Shown here in pieces: positions 12,362-24,524 of a stretch of DNA of 64,000 nt (positions are counted from its first letter, which is position 1; each line of letters opens with the position of its first letter). The notes under the pieces were generated by a model, which saw only the letters and a list, made by a program, of their open reading frames with translations, made no database searches and was not told where the DNA came from. The stretch covers positions 5,420,892 to 5,484,891 of the forward strand of contig NC_066836.1 of NCBI RefSeq assembly GCF_001640805.2, in the 5' to 3' direction. This stretch comes from Lates calcarifer (taxonomy: Eukaryota > Chordata > Actinopteri > Centropomidae). A program made the position numbers and the translations under genes.

Positions 12362-13420
12362 TTGCATCTTTTCCACCAGCAAGTGTTTGTACCTCAGTGG
12401 ATTTGTGCTTGTTTACATCTCAGTAATTACAGATGGTGTATATCAAATATTTTTATATGTTAAAAAAAAACAAAAAAACTCTGATTGATTTCTTTCATTT
12501 GCAAACAAGACTGACATCTTGGAAAATTTCTATTTACTCAAGGTGTCATGTCATCTGCCAGGAAGGCAGGCTGCAGCTGAACTCAATTACAGCCTCCCGC
12601 ACAGGCAGGAGAAACACAAAGGCTGCATCTGAATAACATGATGGAGAAAACAGACACAATGTTTGGCATGTTTTTATTGCTATCTCTGATAATTCAAACA
12701 GTTTCTGTAAAAATATATAGAACGTTGTAATCATAAACTAAATAATTTCTCCAAGTATGTGTTGTCAAAGAAGGTCAAATTGAAATATGACATCTGGTTG
12801 CTTGGGTGGTCAGACCTGTTGTTTGTGTCCTTGGTATCTTTATATTTGGTTGTGACTGATCTCTGCTAATAACAGTTTGAAACCAGCAATGTGACACTCG
12901 AACATATTATATCTCCTCTCTTGAATTGTAGGCGCATGAATTGTTCACAGATCAGGGTCCACAACAGTAACTATTCTTCTAATGTTGTCGTTTAAATGTG
13001 GTGTAAAATAGTAGGGTAGAGACACTGGGATTAGGATAGGGCAAAAATTGATCCAACGAATAGGTCCCAGACCTGATCCAAAGCTAGTCATGTTTATAAG
13101 AGACGCAAGAGACCTGTCTGGTGTTCACTCTTCTATAAGTCCACTACATTAGGTTTCAAAACACCATGAAATGTGATACATTGTTTGTATCACACAGTTT
13201 AAGTTGAAATTTTAGCTACTTGAGTCCATTATTTGACACCCAAAGCAGTCAGAGGGCAAAATTAACAAACATACATCGAAACCTCTTTTGGAGAACAACT
13301 GGAAAAAGTTTGATATGTGTTAAAACATTTCTGATGCAAATGTTTCCAGGTTTATGGCAGTTTATTTTCTACATGAGAGAAAGTAGTAGACTTGACAAAT
13401 CATGTCTGAGTATAGGAGGA

Positions 13421-13460
13421 GTTAATTATTGCTTACAATAGTTAATTATTGCTTACAATA
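13421..13460 (+). repeat. Perfect 20-bp tandem duplication
   Basis: The unit gttaattattgcttacaata occurs twice head to tail with no mismatch, so the duplication is recent. Confidence 0.97.
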
Positions 13461-13916
13461 ATTAAGTAGCCCTGGTATAAATCCTAGAGTGATACTACAT
13501 GCAACTGTAAGGAGAATAGAAAACTGTAGTATTCCCAACAGGAGTATTATGGGAATATATACTCACACGACAGATGTTAAAATGTGCAAGTCATTAAACA
13601 CACTAATGACCTCACATAGTGGCGGTCCACTGGCTCCTTGGTGATCCTCGTCACTTTACAACCTCTTTGAACCTGATCCTGTCGGATGGATTCGACTTGT
13701 GCTGCGTTTGTTCTCACTGTAACGGCTCTTGTTTCCTTTGGGTGCTCTGGTTTCCTCTACAATCCAGAGACACGTAGGCATAGTGGATTTGATGCTCTTA
13801 AATCGTGTGAATGTGTTTTTCCTGCCGAGTGACAGACGGCAACTAAACCCCAGCTCTCACCCAGGACAGGCCGAGGTCTCCTCTCGTCCTCCTGTGACCC
13901 TGAACAACCTAACCGA

Positions 13917-14575
13917 GGCCTGTATTTATCAAACCTCCAAGGAGTACACTAAGGAAATCTCTGAAGCGCCAACTTAAGAGAGGAACAGTTCTTGAGTGTG
14001 AGGAATAACCCACATTTACCAAGTGACTCATTCCCACTTACAGCCAAGTTTGAAAGTAACTTTTAACCACAAAATTTAAGTGATCATACATGTGATCAAT
14101 TTCAGAGAAGGAACAGCCAATCAGAGATATAGATCGACAGCTGTCATATTATTCATCAATTTTAAATTATTCTGCAAGAATATAAAGTATATAATATATA
14201 TATTGTTTATATATAATATAATATATAAATAAAAATTTGAGTGGTTTTTAAAGGAGAATTCAGAGCCTTGCTGGCAAATGCAGACAATGAAAATGCAGAG
14301 ACAATGACTGTAAATAAAATCAATGCCAGAGTTATTCTTGTTTGTTTGCACCACTGATAAATGCCAAGCTAATTTATTATCATCATTATTATTACTATCA
14401 TCAGTCAGAAAACAGAAAAATAGATCCATGCTCGGCTCTGTTTCTGTACTGCAGTCGTCTAGGATTTACTCTTAACCAACTTAGGAGACATCTGGAGCTC
14501 TCTGACATTTACAGTCAAAAGAGGTTTAATAAATAGTCTGTATTCTTCCTTTTAGCAGTTTGATAAATACAGGCC
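13917..14575. mobile_element. MITE-like element with perfect 18-bp terminal inverted repeats
   Basis: The sequence ggcctgtatttatcaaac at 13917-13934 is matched by its exact reverse complement at 14558-14575, bounding a 659-bp element. No transposase is present: internal frames are short, and the centre is AT-rich (14170-14235, alternating TA). The subterminal regions, with 'cttaagagagg' near 13972 and 'ctcttaaccaacttaggag' near 14470, are reminiscent of a teleost non-autonomous DNA transposon group. No convincing target-site duplication is seen at the edges, so the superfamily is unassigned. Confidence 0.75.
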
Positions 14576-15890
14576 CAGATATAGAAAATAGACCACAATC
14601 ACATCATTTGTTGGAATTGACTGTTTTAAAGGTCATTTAGTTTGGTGAAAGAAATAACCTCACTCTTTAATGTTGCATGATTAAATCTGGTTCCCAATTC
14701 CAACCCTGAATGCAACTCTAGGTAGAAAGTAGAATTATGTTTTCAGTTTCTATCAGGAAAGGTTTCAAACACATTGGTTTTGTTCAGTGCAGCACGTCTG
14801 CATTCAGCACTCCCAGAAAAAAAGCAATAAGTCTGCAGACCTGAGTTCATATCTGTCTGTACCAGAGCACCAGAACAGATAACACAAATATTATCAGACA
14901 GGATTCTTTATAAAAACAGAGCTGATGTCTTACAAGGACAGTAGAAAAATTCTATTCTTCATTTTATCAACATGGCCCAAACAAAAGATATGGTCCTACA
15001 GAGATCATTTCTTTTTGGAACTAGTACTAACAGTAGTAGTACTCTAGCTGCTATATGTTTTGCATACTCTGTGACACTGTGGGTCATTTAGAAAACACAC
15101 TATGATTTACTGACATTGTGTTGTTTATGGTTAATGTTTGTGATTAATATGATATAAAAAGTGGCTGAAAAGGACAAAATATGAAAACACTGCTTGGAGA
15201 GGGTAAATGCAGTGATACGACCACAGTATTCTTTATTCTTATGAATTTGTCTTTATCAGTGACTCTGACTCCATACATTGTTTTCTATTCCCAAAACAAC
15301 CAAATATCCAACATCATATCTGCATCACACAAAGAGGAGGAAAGAAATTGGAAGCAGTGTGGCCGCATCCCAACAGATTTGTATTATAAGAGTCAGAGGA
15401 GTGAATCACAAGTCAAATTGAATTATTCCACATTTTCTACATCCCTCGCCTTTCTAACAAAGAGCCCTGCTGGTTCAACACAGCAGTCTAGACAGCATAG
15501 AACCTGCTTTCTTATTTGTCAGGGGATTTATTTTCACAAAACATTCCCAATAATTTCCCCAGTGTAATATCTTATGGACACAGACCTGGAGAATAAATCA
15601 TCACGTGCCTGAACTGTTTGACTTTAATGTTCACTGAGGAGAATGAAAATAGTCACAGACAACATCAGATCTGTGCAGAGCAATAAGGAGACTGTAAATC
15701 ACCACATGAAACAAATAGAAATATTTTCTACTTTGTTTTCCACTGTTTAAAGTTACATCATCCTGCTGCACCTTCCTCTTCTGCAATAGTTTAATGACGT
15801 GACGGGAGAATTAGCACTTTGAGCCGTTTATCTTGACAAACCAACTCTTAATGTTTGCATAAGTAGTGAATGGAAATGTGAATTGGAAAT

Positions 15891-16035
15891 GAGTTGGTGG
15901 AGACCAACACCAGAGCTAAAAGAGTGAATATTATATCTATACTCACCGGGTGGCCGCTAAGCCGACTCTAAATGAGTGATAATGTTGCTGTGTAGATGCT
16001 GAGTGAGTAAATGAGACGCTCTTCATGAACTTATA
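15891..16035 (+). repeat. Family E dispersed repeat, copy 1
   Basis: The phrases 'gagttggtggagaccaacac' and 'cagagctaaaagagtgaat' are shared with 56083-56120 in intron 3. The tail 'aaatgagtgataatgttgct' fits the same family as I recall it from other teleosts. Confidence 0.55.
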
Positions 16036-16239
16036 AACTTACCAGCTGATGATATGTCAATGCTTTGTTCAGTTTTTTTGCTGACTGCCCCCATGTGACA
16101 CAAACATCAGCTGTTTCAAATTTAACATCTTGTTCTCACAACACAAAAAATGCAAAAGTACTTTAGGGCATTAATTTTATTCCACCACAACTTACATCCA
16201 CAATAAATGGCTCTTGTGCACAAATCAAAAACATAACAC

Positions 16240-16565
16240 CAAATATTTGCCGAGTTCAACTTCTCAAATGTGAGGATTGTCGTAAACTGAACATCTTTGG
16301 GACCGTTCATTCAACAAAACAAACGATATGAGAGCATCAGCTTTGTCTCTCTAACTCTGATATTTGTTGCTACTTTCTGACATTTTAGAGACAAAATGTT
16401 TCATTTAGAAATCGACAAACTGTCGGATTAGTCAGCAATACAGCTAAGTGATTAACTGAGAAGTGGAAAATGATCAGTTTTGATTATCAATGAATCATTT
16501 ATGTCACTATACATTCAGAAATATCAAACATTTGCCAGTTTCAGGGCCAACTTCTCATGGAAATT
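16240..16565 (-). repeat. Family A repeats, two partial copies next to the promoter
   Basis: The first part (about 16240-16460) has 'acttctcaaatgtgaggatt', 'gtaaactgaacatctttggg' and 'ctttctgacattttagagac' in the order of reverse-oriented family A. A second start with 'attaactgagaagtggaaaa' and 'tgatcagttttgattatcaa' follows (about 16445-16565). The block ends about 220 bp before the promoter GC box. Confidence 0.6.
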
Positions 16566-16739
16566 GTTATTATGAAGATTTTTACAGCAGTTTATGAATC
16601 ATATTTGGACATTTCTTGTTTCCTCAGCTCCTCGAGCTGAAGATTTGGTCTTGTTTATTTCAGACATTCAAAAAAACACACACAAATTTTGAGATATTTT
16701 ACCAGAAAAAGAAAGATTATGAGCCAACTCTCTCCACAC

Positions 16740-17075
16740 TTACTGGCATGCTGTAGGAGCAGAAGCCAGGAGGAAATCAGCGGCGATCACGTGACCCCGA
16801 CGGGGGCGGGACTGTGCGTCTCTGCCGGCCAGTAGCAGCGCAGCGTCGGTCCAGGTCCCAGCAGCTCCGTGGGAGAAAAAAAAAACCCAGCGAGAGGAGA
16901 CGAATAACGGTACACTCCAATATTTATGGAGCCGATCTCCGCATTTTACCGCACTGCATCCGCGTCTCCTCCTGTGATGCATACATGAATAGATGCGTTT
17001 GGAAACGGACGCGGTGAACGGCGTTTTGGGGCTGACGAAAACAAGCGGTCCACCATTGTTTGCGTAGAAATAAGA
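16740..17075 (+). promoter_or_regulatory. ST6GALNAC3: ST6GALNAC3 CpG-rich promoter and 5' leader
   Basis: A short island of GC- and CpG-rich DNA stands out from AT-rich surroundings. It has a palindromic E-box CACGTG at 16788-16793 (USF/MYC type), a GGGCGG GC-box at 16804-16809, and many CpGs to about 17040. A weak TATA-like 'tatttatg' is at 16921; no strong TATA is seen, as is usual for island promoters. The transcription start is not determinable but probably lies between about 16810 and 16950. The leader contains several upstream ATGs before the main start. Confidence 0.65.
16993..17067 (+). other. Upstream ORF in ST6GALNAC3 leader (24 codons)
   Basis: The ATG at 16993 opens a frame of 24 codons ending TAG at 17065-17067, eight bases before the main ATG. 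Two shorter upstream frames are at 16977-16988 (3 codons) and 16985-17017 (10 codons). If the transcript starts upstream of 16977, all three precede the main frame and could lower or regulate its translation. Function is inferred only from arrangement. Confidence 0.45.
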
Positions 17076-17093
17076 ATGGCCTGGATGTGGAAG
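17076..17093 (+). CDS. ST6GALNAC3: ST6GALNAC3 coding exon 1 (six codons, MAWMWK)
   Basis: This is the first coding exon of the sialyltransferase. It supplies only the short cytoplasmic tail MAWMWK, then splices at a consensus donor (aag then gtaagtg at 17094) in phase 0. The choice rests on three points. The vertebrate ST6GALNAC3 protein begins MACILK directly before RKS, and exon 2 here opens with RKS. The ATG has A at -3 and G at +4, a strong initiation context. It also sits at the end of the only CpG-rich promoter-like stretch upstream. Three upstream ATGs precede it. Because the coding part is so short, the assignment depends on linkage to the exon at 41016; a transcript would settle it. 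Confidence 0.85.
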
Positions 17094-17699
17094 GTAAGTG
17101 GGGGTTTCTCTCTCACATATATCACAGTCAAAAAAAGGGGGGAAGGAGGAAAAACACACCAGGAGCTCCTGACGTGGATGTCTGTGAAGTCAGTGTGCAT
17201 TTTAACAGATGTGAGCAGGAAGCTGTGGTGGTGGTGGTGATGCTGCTCCGTGGAGGTAATTAACCCACCCCTGGTTTCTGGATGTTCGCCTGGTTTTTTG
17301 GACTCTGAATTTGGTGATTTTTTCTATTGGGTTTGTGCACATGACAGGAAACACAGAGGAAACCAGGCCCTGGTGTTTGTGTTGTGCATTCAGTCCCTGT
17401 TTGTGTTTTATTTACTCGTGAGAAACGGCAGGCAGATGCAGGCCAGCCAGACAACATCCCTCATGACACGTTCAGGTGTTAACATGATGTGAGGAGTTAG
17501 AAACACTCACAAAACCTGGAGAGACCAAAGGAGAAAGTTAACAGAAGATTCCTCACTGACTCCTCTCTCTTTTCCACTTTCAGTTAATTTAACTAACTGT
17601 ACAGATGTTGACACCAACAGCACCGGAGCTTCAGGTTATATATGACACAAAACACTCCATCTGGGATAAGTCAGGGCCGGAACTGATGATGAACCTCAT

Positions 17700-18390
17700 C
17701 ATTCTCATTTTGTCTCTATACAATATCAGAAAATTGTGAAAAGTGTCATTCAGAGTTTCCCAGAGTTCAAGGTAACATCTTCAGATAGTTTGTTACGTCT
17801 GATCAACAGTGGAAAACCCAAAGATGTTCAATTTACAGTGACATAAAACAGAGAAAGGCAGCAAAATTTCAGGTTGAGAAACTAGAACCAGAGAGTTTTT
17901 GACATTTTTACTTTGTAAATGAAATAAATGATGAGGCTGTGTCATGAGATAGTTGCTGAATTAATTGTTTCAACACTAATATTGATTCTAGATCTCTGAA
18001 ATAAGCGTTTATGTCTATAAAATCTCAGACAATAGTGGAAATAGGTCCTTTAGAGTTTCCTATAGTTCAAGGTGACTTCTTCATATAGTTTATGTCTGAT
18101 CAACAGTCTAAAACCACAAGATTTAAGACATTGATTTCAAACAGAAAAACAGCATCTTCACATTTGAAAAGCTGCAACCAGGGAATGATTGACACTTTCT
18201 ATTAATAAATGACTTAAGTTAATGATTGTTGGCCACATAATGGCAACAAATAGTGAAATATATCCATTATATTCTCCCACAGGTCAATGTGATGTCTTCT
18301 AATTGCTTCATAACAGTCCAAAATCCAAAGATATTCAGTTTACAATGATATTAAACAGTGAAAAGCAAATCGTTGTATTAGAGAAGCTCA
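17700..18390 (+). repeat. Three consecutive family A copies
   Basis: Corresponding segments start near 17712 ('tctctatacaatatcagaaa'), 18012 ('tgtctataaaatctcagaca') and 18235 ('cataatggcaacaaatagtg'). Each is followed by 'gagtttccc/t..agttcaagg', a 'ctgatcaacagt' or 'cataacagtcc' block, 'aaagat(g/a)ttcaatttac'-like sequence and a 'gagaaact(a/g)gaacc'-like block. Spacing is about 300 and 220 bp, all in the same orientation. Confidence 0.65.
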
Positions 18391-18428
18391 CACACTCACA
18401 TCATGTAACTTCCACACCACTTAATCCC

Positions 18429-18448
18429 AAACACACACACACACACAC
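18429..18448 (+). repeat. (AC)n microsatellite
   Basis: Uninterrupted CA repeat of about ten units, directly after the family A cluster. Confidence 0.9.
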
Positions 18449-18949
18449 TTTAAGATGTGTTTTTACATTCCTCCACAGCTCTAGTTGCTGTATGAATGGC
18501 AGTGTGTCAGTGTTGTGTCTTTTAACAGGAATAAACAGTACTTGCTATTCACACAAATCATGTCACTTGATCTCACATGCACAGAAACACAATCACAACA
18601 GTGTGAACACAGCTTCAGGGGGTTTGCATTGATAATTTTTCTTTACACATCATTTGTGTTCTTGTTGTGTTTAATTACTTTTGCTTTATTTGAATGTGCG
18701 TCAGTCTCTAAGTTTGTTGTCAGATAAACAAAAGTAAAAGCAGGGCAGAGCAGTACAGTTGAGAACATCATTGAAAGCTATGAAGTGCTCACTAGATGTT
18801 TGTTAATTTATTCTTGGATCAGATTTTTTCTTATTACAAAGATGATTTTTCTTTTTAAATCAGACAGTATTTTATTCAGGCAAAGTTCTGCTGTTTTACA
18901 TTCTTTAATGTGAGGAATTGAAAAAGTTTCATTTTGGTTTTGGTACAAG

Positions 18950-19275
18950 GGCTTCAGTTATTTTCATAATTAATTGATCTGCCAGTTATCTTCTTGATTC
19001 AATTCTTTGGTCTGTAAGATTTTTTTTAAATGGTGAAAAATGTCCGCCACGAGCTCCTATTATCAGTGTCTCTTTGTCTGACCAACAGTTGAAAATCCAG
19101 ACAGATATTTAGTTTATGATCACATAAGACAAAAGAAAAGCAGCAAAACTTCACAAATGAGAAGCTGAAACTGTTGGCAGTGTTGCTTGAAAAATGACAG
19201 AAAAGATAAATAGTCTTTCCAAATGGTTGCATATTAATTTTCTGTTGATTAACTAATCTATGAATCAACTTGACA
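18950..19275 (+). repeat. Family A repeat, near full length
   Basis: It runs from 'cttcagttattttcataatt' through 'tggtgaaaaatgtcc', 'ctgaccaacagttgaaaatc', 'aaaagcagcaaaacttcaca' and 'gagaagctgaaact' to 'attaatttt..gattaactaatc'. The order matches the other + oriented copies. Confidence 0.7.
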
Positions 19276-22200
19276 AACACAAAAAACGCTAAAAAAAAAC
19301 GTTTATAGCAATGAGCTCCGTCCTACTTGCTCCACCAAACTTTTTGTTTGGACCACAACAGCAGAGGCAGTGCCACAAACACAAATGCAGCGTAACTGAC
19401 TGGTGATGTTACTCTGCTGGTCGAGTGTTAGACTTTCCTCATTGGCTGTTGCTTATTTAATGTGATTTGGCACAAACTTTTTTTATTACGTCATCAGCTG
19501 TTACAGGCAGTGTTGGCAACTTAGTGAAACAACTTAGTTGTTTCTTGATTTGCTGACTTTAGTGACAAATCTTAAAACTTTTTCGGACAAACCTTAGCTA
19601 CTTTCTACGGAAGAGAGTGGCCAGCGCTGCCCCACGAGTCTTAGGTCGGGTTTTCTCTCGCACCTTTCTGTGTGTCTCATTCAATTGACTGGCTTTGAAG
19701 TGACTGCTGGTTAACTTGTAGTCTCTGTCTGTACTTCATACTTGTTCAGTTGTGTGACAGTGGAAGCAGAAAAACATGCAAATGAGAACAGCTTTTCCAG
19801 GACTCCTGCAGTTTAAAATACTGTACATGTGCGCACAGGGAGTAGGTGAGGAGCAAACAGTGCTGAAACCAGCTGACACCAGGCAGAATGCAAATATGAC
19901 ACTGTCCGGTCATTTAGGTTTTGACCTTCTCTTGTTATATGTAGATCATCTAGTCACAGTATCATCCTGCTGAAACTTGCTAAATGCTAATATTGAATTA
20001 TCACCCATCCCTAATCCATAGTACAGTGACTCTTGTTCTCATTGATCTCAGTGTGCTGTGGAGGTAATTGCAGTGTCTATACTCTAAAAACTTTCTCTGT
20101 TCTCCATCTGTGCAGACAGTCAGTGTAGTTGAAGATGTCCCAGCTTCCCTTCATGGGAATTCACTTATTTATTTTCCTGCAACATGACAGCTTCCACAGA
20201 GTCAGTCAGTCCATCACCACTAACATACAGATTTAGTTTGGTTTTGTCAGACTTCATGTTTTATCCATATTTTTATCGTGCCAGAGTTTTTATTTATTTA
20301 AAGGCTTCGGTTCCTGTCAACCCTCCAACACCCACAGGAAGAAACAAGAGTTTCTGACAGGAAACAATCAACAACATGTCACTTTGCAAACTTTATTGTC
20401 AGATCTGTGTCTGCTCAGTTAGGCAGTTTCTTTTATTATTATCTGAGACAGCAGTTAATTTCACACTAGATTTGACACTAATATTTTTAAAATATATTTC
20501 AAAAACATTTTCGAAAAAGGGAAAATGTAATTACATGGTACAAAAAGCAGAGTGACTGAAGGAAATGTAAACTAGAAGTGGACCAAAGTAAATGAGCTGT
20601 AACTTTGAATTAGATGACACCAGTATTCTTGTTTCTTGGCTTGAAAAGTGGTTATTAGGTGCATAAATCCTGTGTAACGCAGAGTCAGGCTCAGATGCCC
20701 ATGATACAGATGTTTATTCATCCCTGAAAGAGTTGACAAGAACAAACCTGCCATCCTCTGGTAATACACTTAACTCTAGCTTCACTTTGTAGTTCCTCAT
20801 TCTGGGATAAGAGACATTTACAAGTGCTTATGCAGCAGTTTTTAAACGAAATGACAACATATGGAAACACTTTGCTGTTATATGTTGTCATATATCATGT
20901 TTTATGTTTGGGACTTATAAATAGTTTTTCTGCTTATTAAAGCGCCCATTAAAGTTTATTGCACTGTGTGAAATGGGTTTTATAAAGTCTTAATCTCTGT
21001 ATGATATCAGATTGAGGTGTGTGAGACTGTGTGAGGCATGTGTTGTTAATTGTAGAACTATGGCGTGAATAGAATAAATAGAGGCAGGTCATCAGCTTCT
21101 ATCATCCATCTGTGGCGCTCTTATATTTTGAACATGCAGTGCAGTTGATACTGGCTCTGCTCTCTGTCCCCCAAATCCACATCAAGGTACCACTATCATT
21201 TACCACTTTAAAGAAGAACTTATTTTTAACTTATTTGAAGTAAATATTTTATTATTTTATCGAGATTTAATCAAAGAAAGATGTTGAACCACAAATAGTT
21301 TCTCTTTGGCGTCAGGATGGTATTTACAAAGTTTTCTCTAATTAAACCTCAATTTCTGTCAATAAATCAAAGACTAGTTTGTCAGTTTTATGAACTCACC
21401 AACCTGCCTCAGTGTGGGTCCTGACACTGAGAGAAGCTTTAGTCGCACTCTGCTATTTAGTTTGTGTTTTTAATTGGTGAGGGAGGCCTGCAGAGAGAGA
21501 TCTGACGTGCCGGGTCGCCCCCCCTCCCCTCCCGTTTGTTAGCTTGTGTTTTAATTGGGGTGAGTTCATGCGTAAAGAACTGTGCTCAAGCTGGGAAAGG
21601 CTGCCGCTGTTGTCTTCCATCCCTAAAAGTTCGGGATGAGCTCTCCATCATGTCTCATCAAAATGTGGTGATGCTGCTGCTGCTGTGAACTTCTAACTAC
21701 ATGTGGCAGAACAAGGCCAGAGCAGCAGGTTTTTGTGACGGGTTCACAAGCAGGAAGCGCACACACACAAAGATTTCTAATTAATTAATGCATGCTCACA
21801 CAAACAGCCATTTGTGTGTGTCGTATGTGTAACAGCTAAGGGGAATGCAGTGAGTGTCCCAGTTCTTAAGAGTTTCGGGTATGAATGGCACTTCTCTGGG
21901 TCCCCCTTGTCCCATGTGATTGTGTTACAGCAAAAGGCAGGCTGATAAAAAGTGCCCTGCCACAGTTTTAGAGAAAGCGCAGGGCACTGACAGGATGTTG
22001 AATGAGGCTGAGACTCTGGTTTACATTCAAAGTGTTATCAAATCCGCTCTCAGATTTCCCTTTGTGCCATTGGCTCCTTTTATCTCTTTCCCCTCTTGAG
22101 TGTGAAGTTTACATGAGAAATTTGGGAATCCATTGTTTCCAGTCTGGCAGTGAATGGAGACTCAAATTAATTTTTAATCCTACTGTAGATGGATCAGTCA

Positions 22201-24524
22201 CTAATAGTTTAATAGATTCCTTTATACAATAATGATCACTTGTAGTCACGATGCTTATGTAAGTGGCTTTATAGTAGAAGTTAGTTTTACTCATGAATGT
22301 CCAAAATATTAATATGTGATCAGAATTCATGCAACAAGAAACCAAAACAATAGTTACAAGTTTTATATGAGTGTTACAAGTGTAAAAATTTAACGGTAGC
22401 ACTTGACACACTACAGAAACCAGCGTACAGTATATATCCTGTTTTTACTTATTTAGTAAAATGGTTTTAAAAAAAGTAAAAAGCTTGAACGTCTGGGTTC
22501 TATTCCAGCAGTAAGAGAACATTTTTCTCCCTCAACAGTACAAGTCTCCTATACCGCTGTTTGTTTAGCTTTTGTTTTGCATCTGATGAACACAGTTTGC
22601 CGTAAGCCCCAGACGTTTACAGGTTAATGCTGTGTTCATGTCCATGTCATGTGGGAGGAGAGGTAATGATGGGAGAGATTCTTGTGTTTCTTACTTGAGA
22701 ACATTCATGTTATTGGACAAGTCGACATGGCAACCAAGTAAACAGATCGTTAGTTTAGGGATAAACACCTGATATGGTCATTTAGGTTGGAGGACTTGTT
22801 GGTCTTTTGGGGGCAGTGGATGGAAGAAGTGGATGGATGCTATGAGAGTGGAGAGAGTGAACCAAAACAGTAGACTGGACATGTTTACAGTGAGGAGCTG
22901 AGTATAAAGCTTCAATAAACCGAGAGGAGCTGCAGATTCAGATCTTCAGGGTCACTAGTTCAGGCTGTTGACTGCAGGGCTATCAATGGGGGCAAACATG
23001 CATAAACAATTCAGAGTCAGTTTCTACAAATATAAAAATGTTGTGAAAAATGAACAAATAGCCATAGTATCACGATGATTTAGATTTCCTAACACACAAA
23101 ATGAGAAGAATTCAGTTTGACTTTAACTGAAACCCGGCTGAGTGACCTAAAAGAAAGTCTCTGCTGTTTCCATCAGTTCTTTAAAGCCTTTTGAGCCAAC
23201 AGGGTACCATTTAAGCGTGTGGCTGCTTTATTATGGTAATGTAACCTACATCTGTTGTGCAAACACATGCACGCACTGCTGCAGAAGGTAGTGCAGGGGG
23301 TTAGTGCATTCACTGTGGTAACCAAGGGTGATAACCTCTAGATCTGGCATTAATCCACACTGCAGCAGTTGTGGTAGTAACTGGGCCAGCGGGCTGACCC
23401 TTCGGTCACACAGGGGATCTTATCAACATCTGGGAGGACTTAAAGCTTTACTTTATCTCACTATGTGTTGTTGGTCATGTTGTTCAGGTAGTCACTAATC
23501 CTGGGCGGTTTAATCATGTGCCGCTCTGCCAATTTGGTGTTCTTGAACTCTGCTGACATGAGCCCGACTGCCAACGCTGGTCATTTTCTTGGCAGTTTTT
23601 TTTTTTTTCAGTCTGTTCCCTCTTCACCCCGATTTGGACAAAGTACAAAGAAAAGACAGCCAGAGTTTAATGAAAGAGGTGATATGGCAGCCTACAAATT
23701 AAGTTCCACTCTGTAATTGCAGTCATGGTCAGCAGTATAAAATTACATGTCACTCGCAAGGAACCTCTGGGCCATAGCCCCTATTATTACTGCTTGCATT
23801 GACAAAGGAGCTTTCTGAGGCAGTGACGTCAAGGTTGAAGTTTTACAGATTAATTACTCTAAAACAAGAGGACAGAGCCAATATTGATGTTGAAAAGAAT
23901 TCATCATTCTTCTAGGCATCAGGAGAAAGTACAAACTTCTTGTAATCAATACAGTTGAACATTTAACAGCAATTTTTTAAGGTGAAGATCACAGAGAACT
24001 CATTGACTTGAATAAATCTCAGCTTTCAAAAGAGTGAAATCCCAGCCTTTACTGAAGTTAAAACTGAAGATTTAAACTCTCAGAAACGAACCAGTGCCTC
24101 CATATGTTCCCTTGCTCTGGGTGAAACACAGAGGCCTGTTTTTCTCAGACTGTTCAGGGCGGGAATATATATTGCACTGTTATTCTGTATAAAGGATATG
24201 AAGGCGAAATGGGCGGGCATTGTTGTCCCACCTTTAAACCAGCAGTGGAAGTAAATAAACTTTTTAAAAAATTGTTGTACTTATGTGGAGACGTAGAGCT
24301 GGTCATTCTGTTGACGTTAGCCGACTCTATTTCTATGCTAAGCTAGTGACGCACACTGTTGGTGCTGTAGGGGAGCAGAAGACAAGCATTATGGCATAGG
24401 CAGCGAGAATTAATGTCTTATTCTTTGGATTTTCTCTGAAAGTTCGTCCTGAATCTCTTACATAGAAATCAGTCCACAGGGTATTATAGCCATGAAAGTC
24501 AGGGAAGGTCAGAATAGGGCTGCA

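Larger units (their letters stand above)
3451..16739. other. Intergenic region RABGGTB to ST6GALNAC3
   Basis: About 13 kb without a supportable gene. Recognisable content is repeats (listed separately) plus unannotated AT-rich DNA. Frames up to 128 codons (for example 15181-15567) lack family resemblance, splice context or codon bias. I see nothing resembling MSH4 or ASB17, which I recall lying in this interval in human. Stretches 3.85-5.03, 7.0-9.77, 11.6-13.4 and 14.6-15.9 kb contain nothing I can name. Confidence 0.7.

Noticed and set aside
15181..15567. A 128-codon open frame on the + strand in the intergenic region
   Set aside because: It has no recognisable domain, AT-rich codon use like the surrounding DNA, no promoter or splice context, and a composition typical of chance frames in teleost intergenic DNA.
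15938..15965. Tc1 terminal repeat look-alike ('tatactcaccgggtggccgc')
   Set aside because: The match is partial; it fits better as part of the family E repeat and no transposon body follows.
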